Source: Firmicutes bacterium UBA2598 (GTDB lineage: Bacteria; Bacillota; PH28-bin88). Taken from it: DNA of 35,185 nt. The notes under the pieces are model-generated. The model did not search any database, had not been told where the DNA came from, and saw nothing but the letters and a program-made list of their open reading frames with translations. The position numbers and the translations under genes were made by a program. The stretch's first letter is position 1. Every line of letters begins with the position of its first letter. Where the stretch lies: assembly GCA_002339345.1 (NCBI GenBank), contig DDKM01000064.1, forward strand, positions 1-35,185. Direction: 5' to 3'. Positions 1-8,269 of this stretch are shown one piece after another.

Positions 1-68
1 CTAATTAAAAGGGTAACAGGAGGATCCGTGGAGATATCGAAATCCATACACCGCCAAGGTAACGGGCA

Positions 69-97
69 TTGACAGAAAAGGGGCATAGATATATTAT
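69..97 (+). promoter_or_regulatory. Sigma-A promoter of the rrf2 gene
   Basis: A perfect -35 box TTGACA (69-74) is followed after exactly 17 bases by TATTAT (92-97), five of six matches to the -10 consensus. Transcription should start near 104, just before the inverted repeat at 109-127 and about 40 bases before the rrf2 start codon. Both boxes are seen directly; activity is inferred. Confidence 0.75.
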
Positions 98-108
98 GAA
101 ATTGCAAA

Positions 109-127
109 CTATACCGTTAGAGTATAG
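109..127. promoter_or_regulatory. Rrf2-type operator, site 1
   Basis: A perfect inverted repeat, CTATAC (109-114), seven bases, GTATAG (122-127), lies a few bases downstream of the predicted transcription start of rrf2. The same TATAC-N7-GTATA architecture recurs twice upstream of cydA (609-627 and 689-707). The placement fits negative autoregulation by the Rrf2 protein encoded immediately downstream. That the Rrf2 protein binds here is inferred from position and repetition. Confidence 0.65.
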
Positions 128-145
128 ATTAATGGGGAGGCTGGC

Positions 146-553
146 ATGCAGCTAAATCAGGCAACCGATTACTCCTTCCGGATCGTTTTGTACCTATCCA
201 GTTTGGCCCCTGGTGAAATTGCCACCGCCAAGACCATTGCCCAGCGAGAAGAGATTCCCATGCGGTATTTGTTAAAAACCATCCGTTCCCTGGTCAAGGC
301 GGGGATTGTCCGTTCCTACCGCGGTATGGAGGGGGGATTCGCCCTGGCTAAAAACCCAAAAGACATCACCCTGCTGGATGTGGTGGAAGCAGTAGAGGGT
401 CCGGTGCGTATCAACCGCTGCCTTAAGGATCATGAATACTGTACCAAACACTGGGTCAAACCCTGCCCGGTCCACCGGGTGTTGGGAGGCATCCAGGCGA
501 CTCTCATCCGGGAACTGGGAGGCCATAATTTCGCTGACCTGCTGGCCCGATAA
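146..553 (+). CDS. Rrf2-family Fe-S transcriptional regulator
   Basis: A 135-residue winged-helix regulator of the Rrf2 family (IscR, NsrR and CymR relatives), about the usual family length. The N-terminal half carries the HTH (roughly residues 10-65), including the family pattern GMEGGFALAK at 60-69. Three cysteines, C92, C99 and C107, have nearly the spacing of the cluster ligands of IscR (C92/C98/C104), so the protein probably holds an Fe-S cluster and senses oxygen, nitric oxide or cluster status. The ATG follows a GGGGAGG ribosome site at 134-140. The gene precedes cydABDC in the same orientation, and inverted repeats of one design occur at its own promoter and at the cydA promoter. This suggests that it represses itself and the cytochrome bd genes. 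The family assignment is firm; the signal sensed and the targets are inferred. Confidence 0.9.
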   Translation: MQLNQATDYSFRIVLYLSSLAPGEIATAKTIAQREEIPMRYLLKTIRSLVKAGIVRSYRGMEGGFALAKNPKDITLLDVVEAVEGPVRINRCLKDHEYCTKHWVKPCPVHRVLGGIQATLIRELGGHNFADLLAR

Positions 554-566
554 TTAAATTTAATTA
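551..566. repeat. 16-bp perfect A/T palindrome overlapping the rrf2 stop
   Basis: The 16 bases from 551 to 566 (TAATTAAATTTAATTA) equal their own reverse complement and include the rrf2 stop codon TAA. There is no G+C stem and no run of T after a loop, so this is not a typical terminator. It sits about 14 bases before the predicted -35 box of cydA. It may be an UP-like element or a protein site, or chance in A/T-rich DNA. Confidence 0.4.
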
Positions 567-579
567 CAATACTTAATTA

Positions 580-608
580 TTGGAACAGGGGTAAAATGTC
601 TGCATAAT
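580..608 (+). promoter_or_regulatory. Predicted promoter of the cydABDC operon
   Basis: TTGGAA (580-585) and CATAAT (603-608) are separated by 17 bases and resemble -35 and -10 boxes. The inverted repeat at 609-627 directly abuts the -10 box and would cover the start point, which is the position of a repressor site. The leader to the cydA ATG would be about 120 bases. Confidence 0.55.
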
Positions 609-627
609 GTATACCGAAAGGGTATAT
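609..627. promoter_or_regulatory. Rrf2-type operator, site 2 (cyd promoter)
   Basis: GTATAC (609-614), seven bases, GTATAT (622-627). It is the same inverted-repeat design as site 1 and directly abuts the predicted -10 box of the cyd promoter. Protein occupancy here would block transcription start. Binding by the upstream Rrf2 protein is inferred. Confidence 0.6.
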
Positions 628-688
628 ATTAGGTGTTTTCCTTCCTGGAACATATGTTTTGCAGAGGAGGGGGATTTATGGATTAAAA

Positions 689-707
689 GTATACACGTGG
701 GGTATAC
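689..707. promoter_or_regulatory. Rrf2-type operator, site 3 (cyd leader)
   Basis: GTATAC (689-694), seven bases, GTATAC (702-707), a perfect inverted repeat 80 bases after site 2 and 30 bases before the cydA ATG. It lies inside the predicted transcript leader, so it could act as a roadblock or as a partner for looping with site 2. The matching 80-base distance, close to whole DNA turns (about 7.6), is a plain observation; looping is speculation. Confidence 0.6.
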
Positions 708-737
708 ATTTGTTTGATCAAAGGGGGAGAATACTTA

Positions 738-2123
738 ATGGGTGAACTACTATTAGCCAGGTGGCAGTTCGGCATCACCTCCGCCTACCACTTCCTGTTC
801 GTACCGTTAACCCTGGGTTTGTCCATTTTGGTAGCAATTATGGAAACCCTCTATGTCCGTACCGGTAATGAAACCTACAAAAGGATGACCCAATTCTGGG
901 GTAAGCTTTTCTTGATCAACTTTGCCATGGGCGTGGTCACCGGCATTGTTATGGAATTCCAGTTCGGCATGAACTGGTCGGGGTATTCCCGCTTCGTGGG
1001 AGACATCTTCGGTGTGCCGCTGGCCATTGAAGCCCTGGCAGCCTTCTTCATTGAGTCTACTTTCTTGGGCATTTGGATTTTCGGCTGGGATAAACTTTCC
1101 AAGACTCTGCACGCAGCCTGCATTTGGCTGGTGGCTGTCGCTACCAATCTTTCGGCCTTCTGGATCCTGGTCGCCAACTCCTTTATGCAGAATCCCACCG
1201 GCTACGTCCTGCGCAACAACCGGGCGGAAATGGTGGATTTCGGCGCCCTGATCACCAACCCCTACGTCTGGCACCAGTTTCCCCATACCGTGCTGGCAGG
1301 GTTTGCCACCGGCGCCTTCTTTGTCATGGGTATCAGCGCCTGGCACCTCCTGCGCAAAAATCACACCGACTTTTTCCAACGCTCCTTACGGCTGGGTTTG
1401 GCCATGGGCCTTATCAGCGTGCTCCTGGTAAGCGGAGTCGGCCACCTGCAGACCCAGTACCTGGCCAAAACCCAACCCATGAAAATAGCGGCAGCGGAAG
1501 CTCTCTGGGAGACAGCGGATCCCGCGCCCTTTACCGTGGTGGCGGCAATTGATCAGGAGAGGCAAACCAACCGCTTTGAGATCCAAATCCCCGGGCTGCT
1601 AAGCTTCCTGACCCACAATTCCTTTAAGGGTGAAGTGAAGGGCTTGAAAGATGTCCAGGCCGAGCAGGAAGCCAAATACGGGCCAGGCAACTATATCCCG
1701 CCTGTGACCCCGGTTTTCTGGAGCTTTAGGATCATGGTGGCGGCTGGTCTATGGCTGATCTTGATATCCCTTTTGACTCTGTACCTGGTCAGAGCCGGGC
1801 GTCTGGAACAGCGGCCCTGGGTGCTAAAGGCCCTGGTCTGGACCATTCCCATACCCTATGTGGCCAATTTAAGCGGCTGGATAGTGGCGGAAATCGGCCG
1901 CCAGCCATGGATCGTGTACGGTCTCCAGCGGGTGGAGGAGGGGGTTTCCCCTGGGGTGTCCGCCGGGGCGGTACTGACCACCCTGCTGGGATTTACCCTA
2001 ATCTATGGAGCGCTGGCGGTGGTAGATGTCTACCTGTTGCGGAAATACGCCACCCAGGGGCCGGTGGAAGCGCCGCCGGTTAAGCCACAGGAAACTGCCA
2101 AGGAGGTGTCGCTATGGACTTAA
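738..2123 (+). CDS. cydA: Cytochrome bd quinol oxidase subunit I
   Basis: Subunit I of the bd-type terminal oxidase, which oxidises membrane quinol and reduces oxygen to water with high affinity. The ATG at 738 is preferred over the upstream in-frame TTG at 714, because an AAGGGGGAGA ribosome site (721-730) precedes it and the protein then begins at the conserved MGELLLARWQFG. The product has 461 residues. Haem ligands expected in the family are visible: H18, H183 in the WHQFPHT segment and M333 in FWSFRIM. The quinol-site motif QPMKIAAAE and the GRQPW motif are also present. At 461 residues it is shorter than the E. coli protein, which fits the short Q-loop form common in Firmicutes. It overlaps cydB by 10 bases, indicating translational coupling. 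Confidence 0.97.
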   Translation: MGELLLARWQFGITSAYHFLFVPLTLGLSILVAIMETLYVRTGNETYKRMTQFWGKLFLINFAMGVVTGIVMEFQFGMNWSGYSRFVGDIFGVPLAIEALAAFFIESTFLGIWIFGWDKLSKTLHAACIWLVAVATNLSAFWILVANSFMQNPTGYVLRNNRAEMVDFGALITNPYVWHQFPHTVLAGFATGAFFVMGISAWHLLRKNHTDFFQRSLRLGLAMGLISVLLVSGVGHLQTQYLAKTQPMKIAAAEALWETADPAPFTVVAAIDQERQTNRFEIQIPGLLSFLTHNSFKGEVKGLKDVQAEQEAKYGPGNYIPPVTPVFWSFRIMVAAGLWLILISLLTLYLVRAGRLEQRPWVLKALVWTIPIPYVANLSGWIVAEIGRQPWIVYGLQRVEEGVSPGVSAGAVLTTLLGFTLIYGALAVVDVYLLRKYATQGPVEAPPVKPQETAKEVSLWT

Positions 2124-3118
2124 GCGTTCTCTGGTTCATCCTGGTAACCGTCCTGTTTATTGGTTTCTTTTTCCTGGAAGGTTTTGACTACGGTGTAGGT
2201 ATCTTAACCCCCATTCTGGGCAAAACCGACACCGAGCGGAGGGTGTTGATCAACTCCATCGGGCCTTTCTGGGATGGCAACGAGGTATGGATGCTTACCG
2301 CCGGCGGGGCCATCTTCGCCGCCTTTCCCCACTGGTACGCCACCCTCTTCAGCGGTTTTTACCTGGCCCTGTTCTTGATGTTAGCAGCGTTGATCCTGCG
2401 CGGGGTAGCCTTTGAATTTCGCAGCAAGGACAATAACCCTGCCTGGCGTAACATGTGGGATTGGTTGATTTTTGCCGGCAGCCTGGTGCCCGCCCTGTTG
2501 TGGGGAGTGGCTATGGCCAACCTGATCCGGGGAGTGCCCATAAATGGGGAGATGGAATACGTGGGTACCTTCTGGTCCCTCCTTTCACCCTATACCCTGG
2601 TGGGGGGAATAGCGGGTTTGCTGCTCTTCATCCTGCATGGCGCCCTGTTTCTCACCCTTAAGGTTGAGGGAGAACTGGTAAACCGCGCCCGCCAGGTGGC
2701 TTTACGGGTAGGTGCTTTGGCGGTCCTGGCCCTTGTCCTCCTGGTGGCGTTGAGTTACAGCCAGACAGACCTGTTTACCAGGGCGGGCGCCGGTGTCGCC
2801 TACTGGGGTGCGGTGGTGGTACTGCTGCTGGCAAACTGGAAGCTGCGTGGGGGTAAATACGGTTGGGCATTTGGCCTGAACGGCCTGGCCATCGTACTTT
2901 CTACCGTCGCCGTTTTCTGGGGGCTTTTCCCCAGGGTCATGGTTTCCAGCCTCAATCCCCAGTGGAGCATCACCTTATACCAAGCATCATCCAGCCCCTA
3001 CACCCTTAAAGTGATGACCATAGTGGCCGCTGTCCTGGTACCTGTTGTTTTGCTTTACCAGGGGTGGACATACTGGATTTTCCGCCAGCGGGTGAACCCC
3101 AAGCATCTGGAATATTAA
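2114..3118 (+). CDS. cydB: Cytochrome bd quinol oxidase subunit II
   Basis: Subunit II of cytochrome bd, an integral membrane protein of 334 residues that pairs with CydA. The N-terminal FFFLEGFDYGVG and IGPFWDGNEVWM segments are hallmarks of the family, and about eight or nine hydrophobic helices follow. An AAGGAGGTG ribosome site at 2100-2108 lies within the end of cydA. The start overlaps the cydA stop by 10 bases, so the two subunits should be made together. A 51-base gap with its own ribosome site separates it from cydD. Confidence 0.97.
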   Translation: MDLSVLWFILVTVLFIGFFFLEGFDYGVGILTPILGKTDTERRVLINSIGPFWDGNEVWMLTAGGAIFAAFPHWYATLFSGFYLALFLMLAALILRGVAFEFRSKDNNPAWRNMWDWLIFAGSLVPALLWGVAMANLIRGVPINGEMEYVGTFWSLLSPYTLVGGIAGLLLFILHGALFLTLKVEGELVNRARQVALRVGALAVLALVLLVALSYSQTDLFTRAGAGVAYWGAVVVLLLANWKLRGGKYGWAFGLNGLAIVLSTVAVFWGLFPRVMVSSLNPQWSITLYQASSSPYTLKVMTIVAAVLVPVVLLYQGWTYWIFRQRVNPKHLEY

Positions 3119-3169
3119 CGGCGGCCGGAAACGGCTGAAACAAAACAGTTAATAATAGGGGGCGGCAGG

Positions 3170-4945
3170 ATGTTTAATCGGCGGTTATTGGCCGAGGCCG
3201 GGACGGTAAACTGGTATTTAGCCCTTGCCGTCGGCATGGGCCTGGTAACCGGCATGCTGGTGGTGCTGCAGGCCAGCTACCTGGCCCGGACGGTGAGCCT
3301 GGTATTTCTGGAGGGTGAAGGACTGGCGGGGGTATGGCCCTGGCTGCTGGCCTTATTGGCGGTGATCCTCTTTCGGGGCGGAGTCGCGTGGTTGGGCGAG
3401 TCGGCAGCCCACAGCGCCGCCGCCCGGATTAAACACGCCCTGCGCCAGCAGCTCTTGTCCCACCTGTACGCCCTTGGCCCGGTGCACCTGCGCCGGGAAC
3501 GGACCGGCGAAATGGTAAACCTGCTGGTGGAGGGTGTAGAGGCCATGGAAGCCTATTTTTCCCGTTACCTGCCCCAGTTGGCGCTGGCTGCCATGGTCCC
3601 CCTGATGATCCTGGGGTTTGTCTTTCCCCTGGATCTGATGACCGGCATTATCCTATTGTTCACCGCACCCCTCATACCCCTATTCATGCTTTTAATCGGC
3701 AGGCGGGCGGAAACCCTGAGCCAACAGCAGTGGGAAAGCTTAAGCCGCATGAGTGCCCATTTTTTGGATGTGCTGCAGGGGCTCACCACCCTGAAGATTT
3801 TTGGCCGGAGTAAGGCCCAGGCCCAGGCTATCGCCCGGGTGAGCGACCGGTTTCGCGACACCACCCTGGGGGTGCTGCGGGTGGCCTTCCTTTCGGCTTT
3901 GGCGCTGGAACTGCTGGTAACCGTCAGCACCGCGGTGGTGGCTGTGGCTTTGGGCTTGCGCCTGGTCTATGGCCGCATACCCTTTGAGCAGGCCTTTTTC
4001 TTGCTTTTGCTGGCCCCCGAATTCTATGGTCCGCTGCGCCTTTTGGGCAGCCAGTTCCATGCGGGTCTGGCAGGGGTAACCGCTGCAACCAGCCTTTTCG
4101 CCGCCCTGGATACCCCGGCACCTTCCGGTCCTGTTCTTCCCCCCTCGGCGGCTCTCCGCTCTACGTCTTCTTGCTCCCAGGATGAGCCGGGGCAGCAGCC
4201 AACTGTCAGGGGGTTGCGGGTTGTTTTCCGGGATGTGCACTGTGCCTATGATGGCGGTACCCGGCCGGCACTGCAGGGAGTATCCTTCAGCCTTAACCCG
4301 GGGGAGACGGTGGCGCTGGTGGGGGCCAGCGGGGCTGGTAAAAGCACCGTCATCAATCTCCTCTTGGGTTTCATCCAGCCCGACCAGGGCAGTATTATGG
4401 TAAACGGTGTTCCCCTGGCCCAACTGTCCCCGCAAGAATGGTACAGGCAATTAACCCTGGTACCCCAGCACCCCTATCTCTTCAGTGGCACCATCATGGA
4501 CAATATCTGCCTGGGGCGGCCCCAGGCGACCCTGGACCAGGTAGTAGCAGCGGCCCAGCTGGCGGGTGCCCACGACTTTATTGCGTCTCTCCCCGGGGGA
4601 TATGATACCCAGGTGGGGCAAGGCGGGTTGGTGTTAAGCGGCGGTCAGGCCCAGCGGCTAGCCATCGCCCGGGCCTTCCTCATGGATACCCCCCTGGTGA
4701 TCCTGGACGAAGCCACGGCAGGTCTGGACTGGGAGAGTGAACAGGTGGTGCAGGAAGCATTGGCGCGCCTGAGGCGGGGGCGCACCGTGCTGGTCATCGC
4801 CCATCGCCTGAATACCGTCAAGACCGCTGACCGGATCCTGGTGCTGGACGCCGGCCGGGTAGTGGAAACGGGCAGCCATGAGGAGTTGCTGGATCGGCGG
4901 GGCTCCTATTACCGCCTGGTTGCCGCCTCGGGAGGTGGATTATGA
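3170..4945 (+). CDS. cydD: CydD: ABC transporter subunit for cytochrome bd assembly
   Basis: One half of the heterodimeric CydDC ABC exporter, known in E. coli to move cysteine/glutathione outward and to be needed for haem insertion into cytochrome bd. The 591-residue protein has an N-terminal six-helix membrane domain (about residues 15-310), a short low-complexity linker rich in Pro, Ser and Ala, and a C-terminal nucleotide-binding domain. Walker A GASGAGKST is at 385-393, the signature LSGGQ at 489-493 and the Walker B segment LVILDEA at 509-515. The location directly after cydB and the 4-base ATGA overlap with the next gene support the CydD assignment. CydD and CydC are similar to each other, and the split between them is made by gene order. 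The substrate here is not shown by the sequence. Confidence 0.93.
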   Translation: MFNRRLLAEAGTVNWYLALAVGMGLVTGMLVVLQASYLARTVSLVFLEGEGLAGVWPWLLALLAVILFRGGVAWLGESAAHSAAARIKHALRQQLLSHLYALGPVHLRRERTGEMVNLLVEGVEAMEAYFSRYLPQLALAAMVPLMILGFVFPLDLMTGIILLFTAPLIPLFMLLIGRRAETLSQQQWESLSRMSAHFLDVLQGLTTLKIFGRSKAQAQAIARVSDRFRDTTLGVLRVAFLSALALELLVTVSTAVVAVALGLRLVYGRIPFEQAFFLLLLAPEFYGPLRLLGSQFHAGLAGVTAATSLFAALDTPAPSGPVLPPSAALRSTSSCSQDEPGQQPTVRGLRVVFRDVHCAYDGGTRPALQGVSFSLNPGETVALVGASGAGKSTVINLLLGFIQPDQGSIMVNGVPLAQLSPQEWYRQLTLVPQHPYLFSGTIMDNICLGRPQATLDQVVAAAQLAGAHDFIASLPGGYDTQVGQGGLVLSGGQAQRLAIARAFLMDTPLVILDEATAGLDWESEQVVQEALARLRRGRTVLVIAHRLNTVKTADRILVLDAGRVVETGSHEELLDRRGSYYRLVAASGGGL

Positions 4946-6699
4946 ATATCTTTGGCCCCTTGCTGGGGTTGATTGCCCCACGGTGGAAATCCATGGCCCT
5001 GGGAGTCCTGCTGGGCTTTTTGACTACAGGCAGCAGCATCGGTTTATTGGCCACCTCTGCCTACCTGATCGCCTGGGCGGCCCTGCACCCGCCGGTACTG
5101 GACCTGATGCCGACGGTGGCTGCCGTACGGTTTTTTGGGCTGGCCCGGGCTGTGTTCCGGTACCTGGAGCGATATGTCACCCACCAAGCCACCCTGGGGA
5201 TTTTGAGCCAGATTCGGGTCTGGCTTTACAACGCCATAGAGCCATTGGCTCCTGGAAGGTTGACCGGTTACCACAGTGGTCAGCTTTGGAGCCGCCTGGT
5301 AGCCGATGTGGAATCGCTGCAGCACTTTTACCTGCGGGTGCTGGCGCCGCCGCTGGTAGCCCTGATGGTGCTGGCCGTTGTTTCTGGGTTTTTAGCCTGG
5401 ATCAATCATAACCTGGCCCTGGTCTATTTCCTTATTTTCCTGTTGGCTGGTATCGGGGGGCCGGTACTGGCCAGGTTACTGGGCCGTGGTTTGGGCCGCC
5501 GCTTGGTGGAGGTGAAAGGAAGGTTAAACACCTACCTGGTGGATAGCCTTAGAGGGATGACGGAAATCGTGGCCTTTGGCCAAAAACAGCGGTTCCAGGA
5601 ACAAGTAGCAGGGTTAAGCCATGAACTGGCGGCCATCCAGGGGAGGGCAGCCCGCATTAACGCCCTGGCCGGCGCCCTGACCGGCGTAGCCATGCATTTG
5701 GCCATGTGGACGGTTTTGGTTCTGGCTATCCCCCTGGTATCTTCCGGACAATTGGAAGGAATCTGGCTGGCGGTTTTGGCCCTGGGGGTTTGGAGCAGTT
5801 TTGAGGCGGTCACACCCTTGACCGCGGTTTATCAACATCTTGAGGAAGGCCTGCAAGCCGGCCGGAGAATTTTTCACATCACCGTCGCCCAACCGGTAGT
5901 CCCGGAGACCCCTAGCCCCTCCCCGACACCCGCAGGCTTCCAACTCCGCGTTAAGGATCTGGGTTTCTGGTATACGACAGGCGGCCAAAGGGTGCTGGAC
6001 GGTATAGACTTTACCCTGCCTGCGGGAGGACGCCTGGCTATTGTAGGCCCCAGCGGGGCGGGGAAAAGCACCCTGGCCCACCTGCTGCTGCGTTTTTGGG
6101 ATTATACCGAAGGTTCCATCACCCTGGGGGGGCGGGAACTAAAGGAGTATGACCCGGACCAGATCAGGGCATGGCTGGGGGTGGTGTCCCAGCATACCCA
6201 CCTCTTTAACGCCACCATCAGGGAAAACCTGGCACTGGCCAGGCCAGACGCCACCGAAGCCGAAATGTGGCGAGTGCTGGCGGAGGTGGGTTTGCTGCCC
6301 TTCGTCCAGGGGCTGCCCCATGGACTGGACACCTATGTGGGGGAGGGGGGCTTCAAGCTTTCCGGCGGTCAGCGGCAGCTTTTGGCCATTGCCCGGGCGC
6401 TGCTGCGAAACACGCCCATCCTGGTGCTGGATGAGGCCACCCGGGGCCTGGATTCCGTCACCGAGCGGGAGGTATTGACGGCCCTTTTCCGCCTGCGGGA
6501 AGGGCGCAGCACCCTGATCATCACCCACCGCTTGGCGGGTATGGAGCACATGGATGAAATCCTGGTGCTAAACTCAGGGCGGGTGGTGGAAAGGGGGAAC
6601 CACCGGGATCTCCTGCATCGCCAGGGACTTTACTACAAAATGTGGAAGGCCCAGCGGCAGGTGCTGGTTGCCTCTGTACCAAATGCAATACTTTTGTAA
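4942..6699 (+). CDS. cydC: CydC: ABC transporter subunit for cytochrome bd assembly
   Basis: The second half of the CydDC exporter, 585 residues, starting in a 4-base overlap with cydD. A six-helix membrane domain (about residues 15-300) precedes the ATPase domain. Walker A GPSGAGKST lies at 369-377, the signature LSGGQ at 473-477 and Walker B ILVLDE at 493-498. It closes the cydABDC operon, an order common in Firmicutes. No convincing G+C-rich terminator follows; only an A/T-only hairpin occurs at 6709-6731. The codon usage is G+C-rich like the rest of cyd and contrasts with the nap genes that come next. Confidence 0.93.
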   Translation: MNIFGPLLGLIAPRWKSMALGVLLGFLTTGSSIGLLATSAYLIAWAALHPPVLDLMPTVAAVRFFGLARAVFRYLERYVTHQATLGILSQIRVWLYNAIEPLAPGRLTGYHSGQLWSRLVADVESLQHFYLRVLAPPLVALMVLAVVSGFLAWINHNLALVYFLIFLLAGIGGPVLARLLGRGLGRRLVEVKGRLNTYLVDSLRGMTEIVAFGQKQRFQEQVAGLSHELAAIQGRAARINALAGALTGVAMHLAMWTVLVLAIPLVSSGQLEGIWLAVLALGVWSSFEAVTPLTAVYQHLEEGLQAGRRIFHITVAQPVVPETPSPSPTPAGFQLRVKDLGFWYTTGGQRVLDGIDFTLPAGGRLAIVGPSGAGKSTLAHLLLRFWDYTEGSITLGGRELKEYDPDQIRAWLGVVSQHTHLFNATIRENLALARPDATEAEMWRVLAEVGLLPFVQGLPHGLDTYVGEGGFKLSGGQRQLLAIARALLRNTPILVLDEATRGLDSVTEREVLTALFRLREGRSTLIITHRLAGMEHMDEILVLNSGRVVERGNHRDLLHRQGLYYKMWKAQRQVLVASVPNAILL

Positions 6700-6767
6700 T
6701 GAGCGATTAATAAAAACATCACATTTTTATTGTAAATTGTACTTGGATGATGTGTGGCTGCAATTGT

Positions 6768-6785
6768 TTGTGCTTAAGAATACAA
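6768..6785. promoter_or_regulatory. Rex-like operator upstream of the nap operon
   Basis: The 18-base element TTGTGCTTAAGAATACAA has the TTGTG...ACAA ends and the exact 18-base length of the site bound by the NADH-sensing repressor Rex; nine of the twelve usually conserved positions match. An overlapping inverted repeat, GTGCTT-N8-AAGCAC (6770-6789), is also present. It lies in the 171-base gap between cydC and the nap operon. Rex control of anaerobic respiration genes is established in Firmicutes; binding here is inferred. Confidence 0.35.
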
Positions 6786-6870
6786 GCACGGCTGGCGGTT
6801 CTTTTTTATGGCTTGATTAAGAAAAAAATCACAATCTTTTTGGTTAAATCATGGGATTCGAGGGGGCGAC

Positions 6871-7413
6871 ATGATGGCGACAGAAAAATGGTGGTTAGTA
6901 GGCTTAGGTGCCTTGTCTTTTTACTTTCTTCAAGCAGTGAAAGGGCCAGGAAAAGGTTATATCCGGCCACCAGGAGCCATGGCCGAAGAAGCATTTCTGG
7001 CCACTTGTTTGCGGTGTGGCCAGTGCGCCCAGATATGCCCCCACAAAAGCATAGAGATTTTAGGGGCTGAGGCAGGAGTATCCATTGGCACTCCTGCCAT
7101 TACTAATCCACGGAAAGCGCCGTGTTATCTGTGTATGGATTGTATTAAGGTATGTCCCAGTAGAGCGTTGGTGGATACTGCCAAAGAGGATGTCCGTATG
7201 GGTTTGGCTCAAATCGACCGGGAACGTTGTCTCACCTGGCAAAAGGATGAGTGCAAGGTCTGCTATGTATCCTGTCCATTTATCGGAACAGCCATGGTAT
7301 TGGAGGATTATTTAAAAACAGTAATCAAGTCTGACAAATGTACGGGATGCGGAATTTGTCAGCACGTTTGTGTGTTGCATCCACCTGCCATTACCGTTGT
7401 ACCCAGATCTTAG
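6871..7413 (+). CDS. napG: NapG/MauM-type ferredoxin with N-terminal membrane segment
   Basis: A 180-residue protein carrying four 4Fe-4S cysteine sets: C46/49/52/56, C85/88/91/95, C128/131/135 (with C120 the likely partner) and C157/160/163/167. NapG family proteins pass electrons with NapH from quinol towards NapA. The RPPGA segment at 32-36 is shared with the second ferredoxin of this operon. Residues 7-23 form one hydrophobic helix, but there is no twin-arginine motif, which NapG of E. coli has. How the clusters would reach the outer side is therefore unclear, and the domain might instead be cytoplasmic. Tandem ATG codons at 6871 and 6874 follow AGGGGGCG; either may be used. It is the first gene of the nap operon, with napH 12 bases after its stop. 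Confidence 0.85.
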   Translation: MMATEKWWLVGLGALSFYFLQAVKGPGKGYIRPPGAMAEEAFLATCLRCGQCAQICPHKSIEILGAEAGVSIGTPAITNPRKAPCYLCMDCIKVCPSRALVDTAKEDVRMGLAQIDRERCLTWQKDECKVCYVSCPFIGTAMVLEDYLKTVIKSDKCTGCGICQHVCVLHPPAITVVPRS

Positions 7414-7425
7414 GGGGTGCGGTTA

Positions 7426-8247
7426 ATGCCAACGTGGAGCATCATGCGTAACCTTATGCGTATTCTAATGCTTCTACTAATTATGTCTCCGGCTTTTGGA
7501 TTGACGTTGTTTTACGGTAACTTTAGTTCGGCTTTGTTCTTGGGTAAACTGCACTTAACAGATCCCCTGGCTGCTCTACAGGTGTTGTTAGCAAATCCTG
7601 CTGGGATTTCCGGTAGGTTGGTATATTCGGCATTAATTATTTTTGCCCTTTACGCCCTACTGGGTAGGGTATTTTGTGGTTGGGTATGTCCTTTGGGTGC
7701 CATCCAGGAGTGGGTTGGTAAACTGCCCATTATGCAAAAGGCAGTTACAGGCAATGGCAGCTTTAAATATCACTTGCTGCTGGTGGTTTTAGTTGTCAGT
7801 TATATGGGCAGTATTCCCTTGTTTGAAATATTTTCGCCCATGTCTCTTTTAAACCGGATGCTAATGTTTGGTTTGGGAGTGGAGCTAACCTTAATTCTGT
7901 TTATCATTATGTTGGACATTCATAAAGGCAAAGGTTTCTGGTGTCACCAAGTTTGTCCGCTAGGTGCTTTTTACAGTTTAATCGGCCGGTGGCGATTGGT
8001 GAGATTAAAAATAAACAAGCAAAGCTGCACCAATTGTGGGACGTGTTGGAGCAAGTGTCCGGTGGGAGAGGAGGTGCTTAGACCGGCTGTTAATAAAGGC
8101 AGTACTCTGTTAGTCCATGCCGATTGTACTAACTGTGGAGACTGTATTGATGGCTGTCCGAAAAAAGCTTTAAGTTTTGGTCTGGGGGTTGGAGGACAGG
8201 GTTTACCCGTAGGAGTAGGGAAAGAAATCTTCATAAAAGGAAGCTAG
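7426..8247 (+). CDS. napH: NapH-type membrane quinol dehydrogenase ferredoxin
   Basis: A polytopic membrane iron-sulfur protein of 273 residues, the partner of NapG in quinol oxidation. The ATG at 7426 is chosen over the GTG at 7417 because the GGGGG ribosome site overlaps the GTG itself and sits eight bases before the ATG. About four hydrophobic helices are seen, with the family motif CGWVCP at 84-89 between helices and a second CHQVCP motif after the fourth. The C-terminal third has two 4Fe-4S motifs, CTNCGTCWSKCP and CTNCGDCIDGCP. No NapC-type tetrahaem protein is encoded in the operon, so NapGH is the likely route from menaquinol. Confidence 0.9.
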   Translation: MPTWSIMRNLMRILMLLLIMSPAFGLTLFYGNFSSALFLGKLHLTDPLAALQVLLANPAGISGRLVYSALIIFALYALLGRVFCGWVCPLGAIQEWVGKLPIMQKAVTGNGSFKYHLLLVVLVVSYMGSIPLFEIFSPMSLLNRMLMFGLGVELTLILFIIMLDIHKGKGFWCHQVCPLGAFYSLIGRWRLVRLKINKQSCTNCGTCWSKCPVGEEVLRPAVNKGSTLLVHADCTNCGDCIDGCPKKALSFGLGVGGQGLPVGVGKEIFIKGS

Positions 8248-8269
8248 AATAAAAGGGGGAAGTTTCTGG

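Noticed and set aside
28..72. Fourteen-codon frame from GTG 28 after AGGAGG
   Set aside because: The spacing to the GTG is only about three bases, the frame ends inside the rrf2 -35 box and the peptide resembles nothing. The first 68 bases are probably the tail of an upstream intergenic region.
6709..6731. AATAAAAA-N7-TTTTTATT hairpin after cydC as a terminator
   Set aside because: The stem has only A-T pairs and would be too weak for intrinsic termination. It is mentioned only as an A/T-rich structure.
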